Shown: one piece after another, positions 1 to 12,137 of the stretch | Numbering within the stretch: position 1 is the stretch's first letter | How the letters are laid out: every line of letters begins with the position of its first letter | DNA from: Lathyrus oleraceus | Lineage: Eukaryota > Streptophyta > Magnoliopsida > Fabales > Fabaceae | Length of the DNA stretch: 64,000 nt | Assembly: GCF_024323335.1 (NCBI RefSeq) | Contig: NC_066581.1 | Coordinates: forward strand, 349,498,409 to 349,562,408 | Reading direction: 5' to 3' | The notes under the pieces: generated by a model | What the model was told of the DNA's origin: nothing | Database searches by the model: none | Seen by the model: the letters and a program-made list of their open reading frames with translations, nothing else | Program-made: the position numbers and the translations under genes

Positions 1-2259
1 GCTCGTTATATTTTTCGACTACTATTTCAGTCGCATTTTGATCACCATATGTCTGTTTAACCGATCAAAATTTATTTCAGAATCTGATCAAAAACTGTAT
101 TTTTCTAAGAGGTTTATTTCGCGCTGATCATTTTAGTGCATTCGATTTAATTTTTTGAGCATATTTGCGCCCAACTTTTATTCATTTTTTAGTCATTTTA
201 TTTTTATTCTTTTGTCAAATTAGTCGGGATAATTAAATTGAATTTTTCATATCTTTATTTTATTTTTATCATATTCAATTTAGAAGTTGTGAATTTTATT
301 TGATTCAATTGATTTAAATTGTTTTAAATCAATTAAATCATCTAAAAAGGACATTGTAGACATTTTAAATTTAAATGTGTTTTTTTTATTTAATTTAGAC
401 CGTCAATTCGAATTTAATAAAAAACTCATATGCATTATCACACTCTTTTTTATCCACCAATCCAAAAATAGTAATTAATTAAATTAATTAAATAAATAAA
501 AATTAAAATAATAAAATATTTTTCTCTTCCATTAGAAAGTTGACTAACGCCCCCACTATATAATTCTTCTCTCAATATTGCAAATAAAATATCTCACTTC
601 CTCCATAAAGAAGAGGCCACGCACTACTTCACAAAAGGAAGAAGAATAAATGTTGCTATTTGCGTGACAGTATCATTAATGTTTCTTTACCTACTTCCAA
701 CTATTACAACAATGTGAATGATCTTATTGATCGTTATGTATTAATGTTAAGGATATTGGTTGGTAACTCATTAAATTGGTCCCGTGCTCCCATGATAATT
801 GATATAAACCAATTCACAACCACATGTGGCCTTTCCTATTCTTCCCCTGCATAACAAACCTTTATTCAATACAAGTAATTTAGTGTGTTACCATAATACA
901 TGATCTCCACAATGATTCATACAGCATAATCCATATTTATTGATATACAAATTACTATTCTTGTGTATCAAGCAACTCTCCATATGCACTTGTTTTGTAG
1001 GATCATTTGGCTTTACTAGGTAAAATTTATGTATATGACACAACATGTGTGGTTTTTGACATGATGATTGTTTAAAATATAGGTACCATTGCTCTGAAAT
1101 CACGAATATTGCAAATAATGGATCATACATCCAAATTGGTGTCAACCAAAACCAAAAGAGCAAGGGCACAAAGAGATCTAATTATAAAAGACTCGCGTTC
1201 TAAGCATCAGAGACATACATTGTAACAACAAAACACATTAAATCATCAATGACCTACGTCAAATCTCGTCCCAATCTGGACTCCATTGTTTAAGATAACT
1301 TCATCACAACAAAACCAAAAAATATGAACGTTAGTCCCATTAACCTATACTATTTCATGATACAGAGAATCCTTTTATATATGAATGGACAAAGTATTAA
1401 ATAGTGGACAAAGAGTGGAGAAGGTAGCAACTAAATTACGAAATATCCATGCGAAGTTTATGTATTTTATAGATTTTAATCATACCTCTATAATCCCGAG
1501 CATGCTGCTTAGGCTGAGTGAAACAAGCAGCATGACCATGATAAATCCGACATATTTATTCCTTGAGGAAATATGGCATTACCGACTTTCTAAACGATTT
1601 ATTGAACAGAACTATACAATTATATGTTGGACTATCTATCTAATGGTCTGATTTATGACACATCATTCCAAAAACGGTTAAATCCCCTCGTGGTCGGCCT
1701 AGAAAATCATCCAGAATTCCACATCTAGCAATAAATCTAACTCGAAATGTGCCACAAAACCACATACAAATACGAAAGGAGACGACTTTCATGCAATTTG
1801 GATGCTCATCACAACATAGGTACAATTCTATTTCAGTGTGATGATCCCATTGTTTTTGGTATTAGAAGCCTGCTATACTGCTTCTAATTTGTATGCAGTT
1901 TATTGTTACCAACTTTGATGTGTTAACAATAGCAGTACATTCATAAAATTTTAGGAATAACACTACTAATTGCCTTCATGATAAACAATCCCGCATTGAC
2001 GGTTGCCAACCCATTTTATTTGTGGAAAAACATGTTGTACAGCCCAAAGTTGGCCCCATTCCAAGAGTCCAATCATCGTGCCCTACTTTTACATCAAGTG
2101 TCAATTTAGATTTTAATAGTGACGACGGATGAATTATATTTTCTTTGTGTATTTACCACAATAGTACTTTTACATATATAGCCTTATTTGTGCCATTTCT
2201 ACTATTAAAATTGCATTTCAATTCAGTCTAGCTCATCAATTTGAAGATGATACAAGTTC
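1..2259. other. AT-rich non-genic sequence
   Basis: No coding region with recognisable family resemblance is seen on either strand. The short open frames here (longest 93 codons) have no motif I can name. The first 600 bases are very AT-rich with runs such as TTAATTAAATTAATTAAAT. Part of 1900-2260 may belong to the upstream end of the Helitron relic that follows, but I cannot show it. Confidence 0.5.
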
Positions 2260-4970
2260 AGATTTTGAGGATCACGAACCACCTTTTACGGTTATTTACA
2301 ATTATACAACAACTTCTGAAGGTATAACATCTTCACATGACAATTTTTTATTTTGAAATACTTCTCTGTTTATAAAAATATGTATGTTTACGTAGAATAT
2401 TACGACACCGGGATCCTTTAATCGAGTGTCGTTATTGTAAAGCCATGATGTGGTATTAAGAGAGGATGAACAAAAATTGTCATTCAGCTAATCTCAAATT
2501 TTCATTATGTTATGGAAATGGAAAGATTGAACTCCCGTTATAGTTAGCAGGAAGTTTCAACAACAAATTTGCATTTACAACACGATGTTTGCATTCACAT
2601 CACCAGATACAAAGTTGGATAATCGTTTTAACAATGGTGATGAACCACCAACATTATGGATTCAAGGACAATCGTGTCATCGGATTGAAAGTTTGCTACC
2701 CCTTAAAGGTCAACCTCCTAAATATGCACAACTATGTATTTATGACTCTGAAAATGATATCCAAAATGGGATGCAAGGTATAAGGTATATTACTACTAAA
2801 CAACTTATTTTATATTTACAACAACATCTTCCTCTATGTTACCTACATCATTTTGTTCATGTTTATCCTGTAGTATCACATATTAAATATTAACTCAATT
2901 CTTTTCCTTTACATGTCTAGGAACACAAAAAACATTGATTTGTTGATTGTACAACAATTATCTGATATGCTCTACAAACATAACACTCATGCAAAAAGTT
3001 TTCAAATGGCCAAACAATGGTTATCTAATGGTGATACTAAATACTTGAAATTGAGACTCATTTCTAACCATAGATCGAAGAATGTATAATCAACCAACCG
3101 TATCAGAAGTTAGTGATGTTGACACAACATATACGAGGGATTTAATCATGTAAACAGAAGGAGGACAACTATATTGAATTAATGAGATTCATACAAGATA
3201 TTTGGCTTATCAATATCCATTGATTTTCCCGTATGGAGAAGATGGTTATAGGCCTAATATAGTTCATAGAGACCTAGACATCTTCCAAGACAACAAGAGA
3301 AATATACTTACAATAAGATAATGGCTATCATTTTACAATCAAATTAGATCAAATGAGGAAAAAATATTGTTATCATCACGAAGATTATTTCAACAGTTCT
3401 TGATTGATGGTTACATAATGTTAGATTCTGAAAGATTATAATGGATTCATGAAAATTAACCAAAACTAAGGGTGTCAAGTACAAAAGTATAAACGAAGAG
3501 GATGATCAAAGTCAAACAACAGGTTCAAGCACATGAAAAAGAGTGGTATTGCCATCTTCCTATGTTGGTGGTCGTAGGTTTATGGATCAATTGTACTATG
3601 ATGAAATGAAAATTTGTAGAAAAATGAAGATTTCTGATTTGTTTATAACAATTAATTGGAATCCAAATTGGCCTAAGATACAGAGATTATTTATACCTCT
3701 TCATTTGAAAGCACAAGATAAACTAGATGTGATATCAAGGATATTTAAAATTAAGTTTGATCAACTGCTATCGGATTTAACAAAGAAGGGTGTGTTAGGT
3801 AAAGTGCTTGCATGCAAGTTCTTATTTCTCACCCTTACTTTTCATATATTTAGTTGTTGATAACACTAACTTATTATTTTCTTATTCATTTCTAGATATG
3901 TACACCATTGAGTTTCAAAATAGAGGGTTTCCACATGCATATATCTTGACCTTTTTGCATCCTTCTAAAAAATATCCAAAACCTGAAGATATTGACAAAA
4001 TCATTAGTGTTGAAGTGTTCGATCCTTTGAAGGATCATAAGTTGTACAACTTGGTTAAAACTCATATGGTTCATTACCCTCGTGGTTTGGAAAGTCTAAC
4101 TTCACCTTGCATTAAAGATGGAAAATGTTTCTAGTATTACCCAAAAAATTCCAATCTTCAACTATTGTTGATTAAGATGGCTATCTGGTTTATAGGAGAA
4201 GAAACGATAGATACACACAATTAAGAAAAACATAATCATCATTCACAACGGACATGTAGTTCCTCACAATCCAAATTTATTGTTGAAGTATTAAGTCCAC
4301 ATCAACATGAGATGGTGCAATCAAAGTTCTTTTATCAAATACTTATTCAAGTATATAAACGAAGGTTCTGATCAAATATCTGTTGTCATTCGATCTTTTG
4401 ATGATACTACATTTGGTGAGAAAAAGAACATTGACGAAATCAAGCAATATCCAGATTGTCGATACATCCCCCCAAGTGAAGCATGTTGGAGGATATTCTC
4501 ATATTATATACATGGTATGAAGTCATCCGTGGAAAGATTGTTTTTTCACATGGAAGGAGAAAATTCTATTTACTTCATAGACTTTGAGGAAATTGGAAAT
4601 GTTTTACTCAAACCAAGTGTTACCAAATCTATGTTTACAACATGGTTTGAGGCAAACAAAAAATATGATGATGCAAAAGTGTTAAGATATGGTGACTTTG
4701 TCTCTAATTTTTTTACCATAAACCAAGTAGGAGTTAGAAGCCAAGGAAAATAGGGTATACCATTGGTCGTCTTATTTGGGTTCCTTAAAGCACACATGAA
4801 TTATATTATTTACGGATGATGTTGACTGTCAAGAAATGACCAATAAATTACGAAGACATCAAAAAAATGGACGGTTTCCAACATAAAACTTTCAGAGAAG
4901 ATGATTTGCAATGAACTTTCTACAAGATGATAGATAATTTATAGAGGCAATAAAAGTGACACATGTTTGT
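2260..4970 (+). pseudogene. Helitron Rep/helicase relic (Helitron_like_N region)
   Basis: Decayed fragment of the replication initiator-helicase of a rolling-circle Helitron transposon. Pieces in order, in shifting frames: a Cys-containing stretch near 2420-2560 (IECRYCKAMMWY, then LCYGNGKIELPL), which matches the start of plant Helitron proteins; 2585-2790 with HRIESLLPLKGQPPKYAQL and YDSENDIQNGM; 3543-3800 with GRRFMDQLYYDEMKICRK and ISDLFITINWNPNWPKI; 3898-4134 with YTIEFQNRGFPHAYILTFL, the Rep-like segment; 4307-4750 with WCNQSSFIKYLFKYINEGSD and RYIPPSEACWRIFSYYIHG; and a last trace near 4790-4960 (NYEDIKK, FREDD, FLQDD). Stops and frameshifts separate the pieces, and the SF1 helicase half is absent. 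Family assignment is from remembered family motifs. I did not find the 5' TC or 3' CTRR hairpin ends, so the element boundaries are unknown. Confidence 0.85.
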
Positions 4971-7380
4971 GAAATGATAATGCAAACCTTTTGTTGTAAT
5001 ATTTATATTTCATAATTATTCGTTGTACTTTCTTAATTAAAATGAGCATTTTATAAGTATATCTAAAAAAATTATTTAGATGAGCACGAGTATTTTACTA
5101 GTAGTAAGCATTAAATGATGAACATGATAATACATGACATTGACATTATTCTTAATTCAGTGGTTGGGAACACCAAAGCACATATTAAGCCCTAGCAATA
5201 CAATCAAGTAGAATTACAAACGTATTTGGCACACCTAACTTAGACGATGGAAATAGGATTCATAAAGAAGTTCCCAGCATATCTCGTGATTGAGTGAATA
5301 CTATAAATCCTTGAAATATAGCACTGATTTATATAAACCAAAATTTTGATTATGTAATACAACAGACAAGAAAAAATGTAAGAGGAGAACATGTTAAAGT
5401 TGTGGTTGAACAAGTGATTAACATGCATAGAGCCAACATTTTCTCATTGATATTTTGAAGACAGAGATTCTCCGAGGATTTAAAATCTCAGTGTTCACTA
5501 AATTTTCAATGGGCACGAGAGATTTCAAAGTATAACGTGTATCAAGATATCAAATTGAACGTGGTGACCTATAGATTAAATAATATTTTAAAATTGAACG
5601 TGGTAACCTATCCATTAATATAATATTTTAACGTTATATTATTCTGTTGTGATATTTTTGTTTTGTTTTTTCTATGTCAGTTTTTCCCAACACTTTTTTG
5701 TATGATATTGGCCATGAAATATGTGCACGCTAAGGGTTGAAGACAAGTGTGGATAGAAAATGACCAAACCATTTTACTATAAGCTTTCTTAAACCCTCCC
5801 ATAGTTTCTTCAAGCTTAAGGAATAAATGAGTTAACTACTGTTTTTTTTTGTCTATCTTTGATTCGTTCTCATATTCGGAGATAAGATAACTTTTTTGAA
5901 GATAAGTTGGTCAACCATGACCACATCATTATTGGTGTAATTTGATGGGATCCCTATCATTATTGGTTAGAGACGATTTGACATTCTCTCTTAGTTTTTC
6001 TTGATTTTCCTACCTCTTTTTTCTTCTTCGTTTCTTTATGTTTTAATTGTCTTTCTTTCATGGGTTTGATTCGGTCCGGTGTTCTATATAATTGGAATGT
6101 TACACTCTTTTTTGTGTTTAAAATTCTCTTAGACTGTGTTTGGACGATGGATTTTAAAGTCGAAAAATAATTTTTTGAAGAAATTAAAAATAACTTGACT
6201 AAAATTCATTATTTTAATAAAGAAAATGAAATTTTTTGAAATGATAAAAATGAATAAAATATTTTGTTTAAATTAAAATTTTTTAAAATAAAATCTAAGA
6301 GAAAGAAATTTGAAATTTTTCCTATCACTTTACGCATTCTAAATGTCATTATTATTAAATCTTTCAAATTTTCATGTTATCTATTTTTAAAAAAAAATTT
6401 AATTGATCCTTAAATTTAAAAAAAATTATAAATTAATTCCTAATAATTTTTAAATTTTATGAATTAGTCCATTTACATTTCAAAACTTACAAATCGGTCC
6501 CTTATAATTTTCAAATTTTATAAACTAATCCCTTTAAATTTTCAAAAATAGTAAATTTATTCTTAGTTTTCAAATTTCAAATTTGACCCAAACTTTTAAA
6601 GTTTATAAAAATATTTTTAAAATTTTAAAATGAATAATTTTAATACTTTATTCAAACAAAAAAATTTAACTTCAATTAAATCATTTAAATTATTTAAAAA
6701 CTTTAATTTTTTTTAAAATGTTCTAATTCATGTAGAAACACACAAATTTTGTTTTAAGTTCCAATGTGTATGCAGTCGGCCATTATATACCATGTATGGA
6801 AGTAAATATTTAATTTGATATTAAAAGTGTAGAAATGTATCGACCTAATTCTTCATATTATAAATATTCTAAAATAATTTCTAAAATTGTTAAATATTAA
6901 ATTAAAATACTTTCCTCTCTAGATATTTGCAAGAAACTATATATAACAACATTAAATTAATAATGTTATGAATTTAAAAATAAGTTCAAACAATTTGGAA
7001 TATGATAATATGGAGTAGTAAGTTAATATGGCCCTCTATGCAAAAGAGTAAAGATTAAAACAAATGGTTGTATCCATTTCCACACAAAAAAGTGCTTACA
7101 TAAAAAAGTGCTTATACCGAAGGGGAAATGTTCTTTCACTTTCAACAAGAATAACATCAAAAGCTGTTAGATTTTTATATTATAAAATTAACAACAGACA
7201 TTCCTAACTATACAATGTGGTTGTGAAACATGCAACTAATTTCCTTTTCTTCCTTTATTAGCAAGTTTTAACGGTAGATGTTTGAAGCATACCTCCCAAC
7301 CAAGTTCATCAATCTTTTTCTTTCTCAACATTTATTTTATTTTATTCCTCACTCCAACTATACAAGAAAAATATTGGATA
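4971..7380. other. AT-rich intergenic spacer
   Basis: No gene is visible. A short imperfect duplication lies at about 5553-5630 (AATTGAACGTGGTGACCTAT against AATTGAACGTGGTAACCTAT). From about 6130 to 6720 there is an extremely AT-rich block with recurring phrases of the type AAATCGGTCCCTTATAATTT and AACTAATCCCTTTAAATTTT, a pattern often seen in degenerate plant intergenic repeats. I cannot assign it to a named family. Confidence 0.5.
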
Positions 7381-7393
7381 ATAATATGATTTG

Positions 7394-7978
7394 ACCAAAT
7401 TGACCCTTGACCTATTATCAATGGTTAGATTACCTAATTTGTTCCAATGTCACCAAATATAAACATGCAAAAGTTAATTTGATTTGTCGGACCTTAATTC
7501 TCTCATGTTATCATTATGTATTTATGCATTCAGTCGGATCTAAACGTCTGATCTTGATCGAACAGTTCTAATTTAAAATTAATTATTTTGAAAAAATTAA
7601 ATCTAATTTTTTAAACTATGTGAATAAAATCAAATGCTTGATAGAGGCTTGAAAGCGTAAATGCAGCAAAAATCCGACGGCCGGAATTCAATTTTTGATT
7701 AGTCATTATTGACATGAACCATTAATTTTCATTAAATGACATTAAAACAATCTATTATGTTGATTTAGTTAAGATCTAGTGAAATAGTTAACTTGTTTCA
7801 ATAAGGGTCATTTTTGGAAAATGATGTTAGATCGTTAGAGGATGTTCTAAAATATGAAATCTTAATCTAGCTTGAAAAATACTCTATGCTCTTAAGCAAG
7901 TGGCATGATGAATAAAGCTTGCAACATTATTGCTCAAGTTATACCAAATTTGTAATACTTCATTTTCAATCACCTAAT
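7394..7978 (+). promoter_or_regulatory. Cluster of four putative MYB46/MYB83 (SMRE-type) sites upstream of the laccase
   Basis: The secondary-wall MYB responsive element is ACC(A/T)A(A/C)(T/C). I see four plus-strand matches upstream of the laccase: ACCAAAT at 7394-7400, ACCTAAT at 7432-7438, ACCAAAT at 7943-7949 and ACCTAAT at 7972-7978. The last two lie within 65 bases of the TATA box. Lignification laccases are known downstream genes of these MYBs. The matches are direct; their use is inferred, and chance matches are possible in AT-rich DNA. Confidence 0.4.
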
Positions 7979-8006
7979 TATCTAATCAAACTAAATCAAT
8001 CTTTAC

Positions 8007-8013
8007 TATATAA
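8007..8013 (+). promoter_or_regulatory. TATA box of the laccase gene
   Basis: TATATAA stands 56 bases before the ATG at 8069. With the usual 25-35 base spacing, transcription would start near 8040 and give a 5' UTR of about 30 bases. Inferred from position and sequence. Confidence 0.6.
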
Positions 8014-8068
8014 GTTGCATCATTTTGCTGTTTTCTCCATCCAAATCAAAAAACAATAAACTAGAACA

Positions 8069-10421
8069 ATGTCAAGCTTCATGAAAGCAATGTTGATTGT
8101 GTTATGTGCTTTGTGGATATTGCTAGAGCTAGCACATGCAAAACATGTTAGAACAACAAGGCATTACAAGTTTAATGTATGTGTATTGCATTTTAACTTT
8201 TTGTGTGCATTTAATTAAATTTTGTTGGTATTAATTTACTCTATTTTTTTCAGATCAAAATGCAAAATGTAACAAGGCTTTGTCAAACAAAAAGCATTGT
8301 TACGGTTAATGGACAATTTCCGGGTCCTAGAATCATAGCAAGAGAAGGCGACAGAGTCGTAATTAAAGTGGTTAACCACGTGAAGTACAATATCTCGATT
8401 CATTGGTATTAATTTACACAAATATCTCCTTTATAAAATTTGATTAGGTATCTAATATATTTTACATTGTCAATACACGTATAAGATTTGATAAATATTT
8501 TTTCAGGCACGGAATTCGCCAAATAAGAAGTGGTTGGGCAGACGGACCTGCATACATTACACAATGTCCAATTCTTCCGGGCCAAAGTTATGTGTACAAC
8601 TTCACAATCATAGGTCAAAGAGGAACATTGTGGTGGCATGCACATATCTCATGGCTTAGAGCTACTCTTCATGGTTCTATTGTCATTCTTCCCAAAAGAC
8701 ATGTTCCATATCCATTCCCTCATCCATTTAAAGAAGTTCCCATTGTATTAGGTAAGTTAGAACTCTACTTACTATAAAGTGTACATTTTTTATTTGCTAT
8801 ATTAGTATGTTAATGTTAACCTTGATAACATGGTAGGGGAATGGTGGAAAGCAGACACAGAAGCTGTTATTAATCAAGCAATAAAAACAGGATTGGCACC
8901 TAATACCTCAGACGCTCACACCATCAATGGCCTTCCGGGTCCTCTCAACAACTGTTCAGCTAAAGGTACGTAGCATCAAAACTCTAGTTTAAAACGTGTC
9001 TGACGATATATATTAGTGTCTTACATTAACATGACACTGACTAACACATATGGTTACATTCAATTAATGCAGATACCTTCAAGCTCAAGGTTCAGCCGGG
9101 AAAAACATATCTACTCAGAATAATCAATGCTGCACTCAATGATGAGATGTTTTTCAGCATTGCTAATCACACCCTCCATGTTGTTGAAGCCGATGCTGTC
9201 TATGTAAAGCCATTCAGAACAAACATCGTGCTCATCACGCCGGGCCAAACCACCAATGTCCTTCTCAAAACCAAATCCATAACCCCAAATGCCAAATTCA
9301 TCATAGCTTCAAGACCTTATGCTACAGGTCCTGCATCTTTCGACAACACAACCGCAATTGGTTTCTTGGAGTACAAGAAACATTCACATTCAAACACTAA
9401 ACCAAACAATAACAATCTTAAACTTTTTAAACCAGCACTTCCTAAATTCAATGACACTGTCTTTGCAATGAACTTCAACAAGAAGTTTCGTAGTTTGGCG
9501 AATTCGAGATTTCCAGCAAAACTTCCGAAAACTGTTGACAGACACTTTTTCTTCACAGTTGGTTTAGGAATTAGCCAATGTTCAAAAAACCAAGCATGTC
9601 AAGGACCTAACAACACAAGGGTAGCAGCAGCTATTAACAATGTTTCATTTGTGATGCCAAACACTGCTTTACTTCAAGCTCATTTTTTCAACAAATCTAA
9701 AGGAGTGTTCACTACTGATTTTCCTTCTAATCCACCTTTTAAATTCAATTACACCGGAACACCGCCGAAGAACATCATGGTAACTAGTGGAACAAAGGTT
9801 GTGGTTTTGCCATACAATACCAAAGTGGAGTTGGTGTTGCAGGATACAAGTATCATTGGTGCTGAGAGTCATCCATTGCATCTACATGGCTTTAACTTCT
9901 TTATTGTAGGTCAAGGGAATGGAAACTTTGACCCTAAGAAAGACCCTTCTAAGTTCAATCTGGTTGATCCTCCTGAGAGAAACACTGCTGGTGTTCCATC
10001 TGGTGGATGGGTTGCTTTGAGATTCCTTGCAGATAATCCAGGTGGGTTGCATTTAAAAAGATTCAAGTCCATTTTTTTAATCAATACATATGTTTCTAAC
10101 CGTCTCTAAAGTACCGAAACCTCTGAAAAAATATGTGTTTGTGTTTGTCAGTGTCTGAAACCGACATCAACACTGGTGATTAAGTTTAATTTATTCATTT
10201 TTTTCAAATTATTACTTGTGTCAACATGTTAGTATCGTTGTCGTGTTTCTGGTATCTGAGATTGATATTTTGCTGATGATACATGAATAGGTGTTTGGTT
10301 CATGCATTGTCATCTAGAAGTGCATACAAGTTGGGGACTGAAAATGGCATGGGTTGTTCAGGATGGAAAAGGACGAAATCAGAAGCTGCCCCCTCCACCC
10401 TCTGATCTTCCCAAATGTTGA
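8069..10421 (+). CDS. LAC: Laccase (plant multicopper oxidase), six exons
   Basis: Secreted blue-copper oxidase that couples oxidation of phenolics such as monolignols to reduction of oxygen to water in the cell wall. Exons read as 8069-8176, 8254-8405, 8507-8751, 8837-8965, 9073-10041 and 10291-10421. All introns are GT-AG, and the joined frame is 577 codons plus TGA, normal for the family. Residues 1-24 are a signal peptide (hydrophobic core [11 protein letters not shown], likely cut after AHA). Copper motifs: HWHG at 86-89, WWHAH at 129-133, [10 protein letters not shown] from 478 and [12 protein letters not shown] at 540-551. All ten His and the type-1 Cys are present, and Leu551 is in the axial position. 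Many NxS/T sites fit a glycosylated wall protein. The protein ends in DLPKC as many plant laccases do. Overall resemblance is to the LAC2/LAC17 type, judged from memory. It looks intact and is the only complete host gene here. Confidence 0.96.
9122..9142 (+). promoter_or_regulatory. miR397 target site in laccase exon 5
   Basis: The 21 bases encoding INAALND and its edges match the complement of miR397 (as I remember the Arabidopsis sequence) at all positions except the first, opposite the miRNA 3' end, plus one G:U pair. The 14-base core GCTGCACTCAATGA is perfect and includes the seed and the cleavage position. miR397 is known to cut LAC2, LAC4 and LAC17 transcripts, so this gene is very likely under copper- and lignin-related miRNA control. 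Confidence 0.85.
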
Positions 10422-11374
10422 AAAGATTTAGCCATGATGTTATTTTTCTTTGTCAGTTTTTGGATTAGCTAGAGTTGGATTTGATTCTGCTTTTTGGATT
10501 TAGTTTTGTCACATTCTTTGCTTGTTTTTATTACTAGTTTGTTTCATAGGAATTTTGTACCCAAAAAAAGAAGAAAGTTTTGGGCAATTTGTTTGTAGTG
10601 ATTGTTTTGATTCATGTATGGTCACATTCATTAGAAAAGTTATGAGTTGGAGAGTTTAATGGAGGTTTCATAAATCAGTTTTATGCAAAATTTACCTCTA
10701 ATTTACAAAGACAATTATTATAAGTCTACTTGAATCTACTCTAAAATTAAAAGATTCAACCATAATAAGAATTTTTAGTTGAAAAACTAAAAAAAGTATT
10801 AATTACAATAACTGTTAAAATAAACGGTCTCGAACAAAAACTAACGTGTCAAATAATTTTCACAAATCCACAACAAATAAGATGAAGATAAAAGACGAGT
10901 ATACAAAAAATATTTTTTATTCGGTTCGATCAAATCAATCTATTTTGAGGAAGAGAGCAATTTCTTCGACTCACTTTTTCAAAAAATTGTTACATAATAT
11001 TACAAATGAATTACAAGAAAATAGTCTCTAAAATTCTTAAAAACAAATTATATTTTCTACTCAATTGTTTCTCAAACTTTCAAACTTTAAATTCTATATA
11101 AATGAATCAAGAGAAACCCAAAATATTTAAAATTGTTTCACAAATATGTTAACCCAATGTCTCGCTTATATTAAGTAGAAATATTCATTATACGGTCAGT
11201 ACATTGAGATAAAAGAGATGAGAAAATCACATATTAGTGAGAAAAGAAGTGATAAGCGTTTTTCTCAATTTTATCAAATATGGTAAAAAAAAATAGTGAT
11301 TCTAGATTTGTTAACCATTGGATCAAGCTAACTTTTGAACAAAATGTTTGTGAGACTTAGTGTTACATTTTCAC
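10422..11374. other. Laccase 3' UTR and AT-rich flank
   Basis: Holds the 3' UTR of the laccase and then AT-rich sequence. T-rich stretches near 10430-10560 fit a plant 3' end, but no single polyadenylation signal stands out. Nothing else recognisable. Confidence 0.5.
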
Positions 11375-11530
11375 TGTTGAAGCAAGGTACTACCAGAGAG
11401 ATATCGTGTTCGCTCTGCACTAGGTTTTTTTGTGGATTCTTTGTTTCTCATTCTCAAATTGTAAGTTTTTGTGCTTTGTTGTTTTGTCTGGTTGTTGACA
11501 TTGAAGTTAGTTGAAAATATATCTGAACGC
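11375..11530 (+). repeat. Probable 5' part of a split copia LTR
   Basis: Lies immediately left of the minus-strand solo LTR and appears to continue at 16217, where the sequence runs to a tRNA-Met primer site. A TGTTGA start at 11375 would suit an LTR end. The element's other LTR is missing, so the left boundary cannot be confirmed. The last five bases, AACGC, may be the target duplication of the solo LTR (AACAC on the other side). Confidence 0.4.
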
Positions 11531-11782
11531 GTCGCACGATCGAACATACAACATAGTCGTCACCGAACTTTATTTATCCCCAAAGAGGGAAGGGAAAATA
11601 TTGATAAAACCCAAGGGAAAAGCGAAACGGGTAAGGAAGTCAGTTCTGCAAGGGGAAGGTATTAGCACCCCTCACATCCATGGTACTCCATGGAAACCGT
11701 TTTGATTGCTATTGCTTGAATGGGTGTTGCTATCTTCATGTACCTGCAAAATAAAAAATGGGCTAGAGACTGAGTGCTCGAG

Positions 11783-11939
11783 AAGGATTATGGCCCTTAT
11801 GCCTACGTATTCTTATAGTGCAATGAGAAAGTTAGAGCCTCGTAGTTCGTGGAACCAGAGAAAGAAAGGGGGAAAATAAATAAAAGTGTTCGCCAAGGAT
11901 TCGCATCCTCACGCCTACGTATCCTCATAGTGCAATAAG
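11783..11939 (-). repeat. Two copies of the Tat LTR hairpin module
   Basis: On the minus strand each copy has the constant order CTCTAACT, hairpin, ATACGTAGGC, hairpin, CGA. Copy one (11896-11939): arms CTTAT/ATGAG with one G:U pair, loop TGCACT, then AGGAT/ATCCT with loop GCGA. Copy two (11783-11829): arms TTCTCAT/ATAAGAA with one mismatch, then AAGG/CCTT. It is the same arrangement as in the LTRs of A, B and the solo LTR at 48388, with different stems. Confidence 0.6.
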
Positions 11940-12137
11940 AAAGTTAGAGCTTCGTAGTTCAGAGGACTAAGACTGGAAGAAAGATATGATTGATTAGAGT
12001 GCAAAAGAGTGTGGCATTAACCAATATATGGTGATTATCCAAATAAGGAAATAAAGGCGCGACGTTAACCAATAAATGGTGTGGTCAAAGAGAAAGAGAG
12101 TATTGTTTGAATAGTGTTTGAATTGAAAGAGTGTTGA

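Noticed and set aside
660..1825. Short open frames at 660-854, 888-1169, 1385-1651 and 1640-1825
   Set aside because: No family motifs, low-complexity AT-rich context and no supporting splice structure. Chance frames.
6130..6720. AT-rich block as a MITE or SINE
   Set aside because: No clear terminal inverted repeats, target duplication or polymerase III boxes could be seen.
9317..9881. Minus-strand frames over laccase exon 5
   Set aside because: Shadows of a clearly coding exon with copper motifs and correct splice sites.
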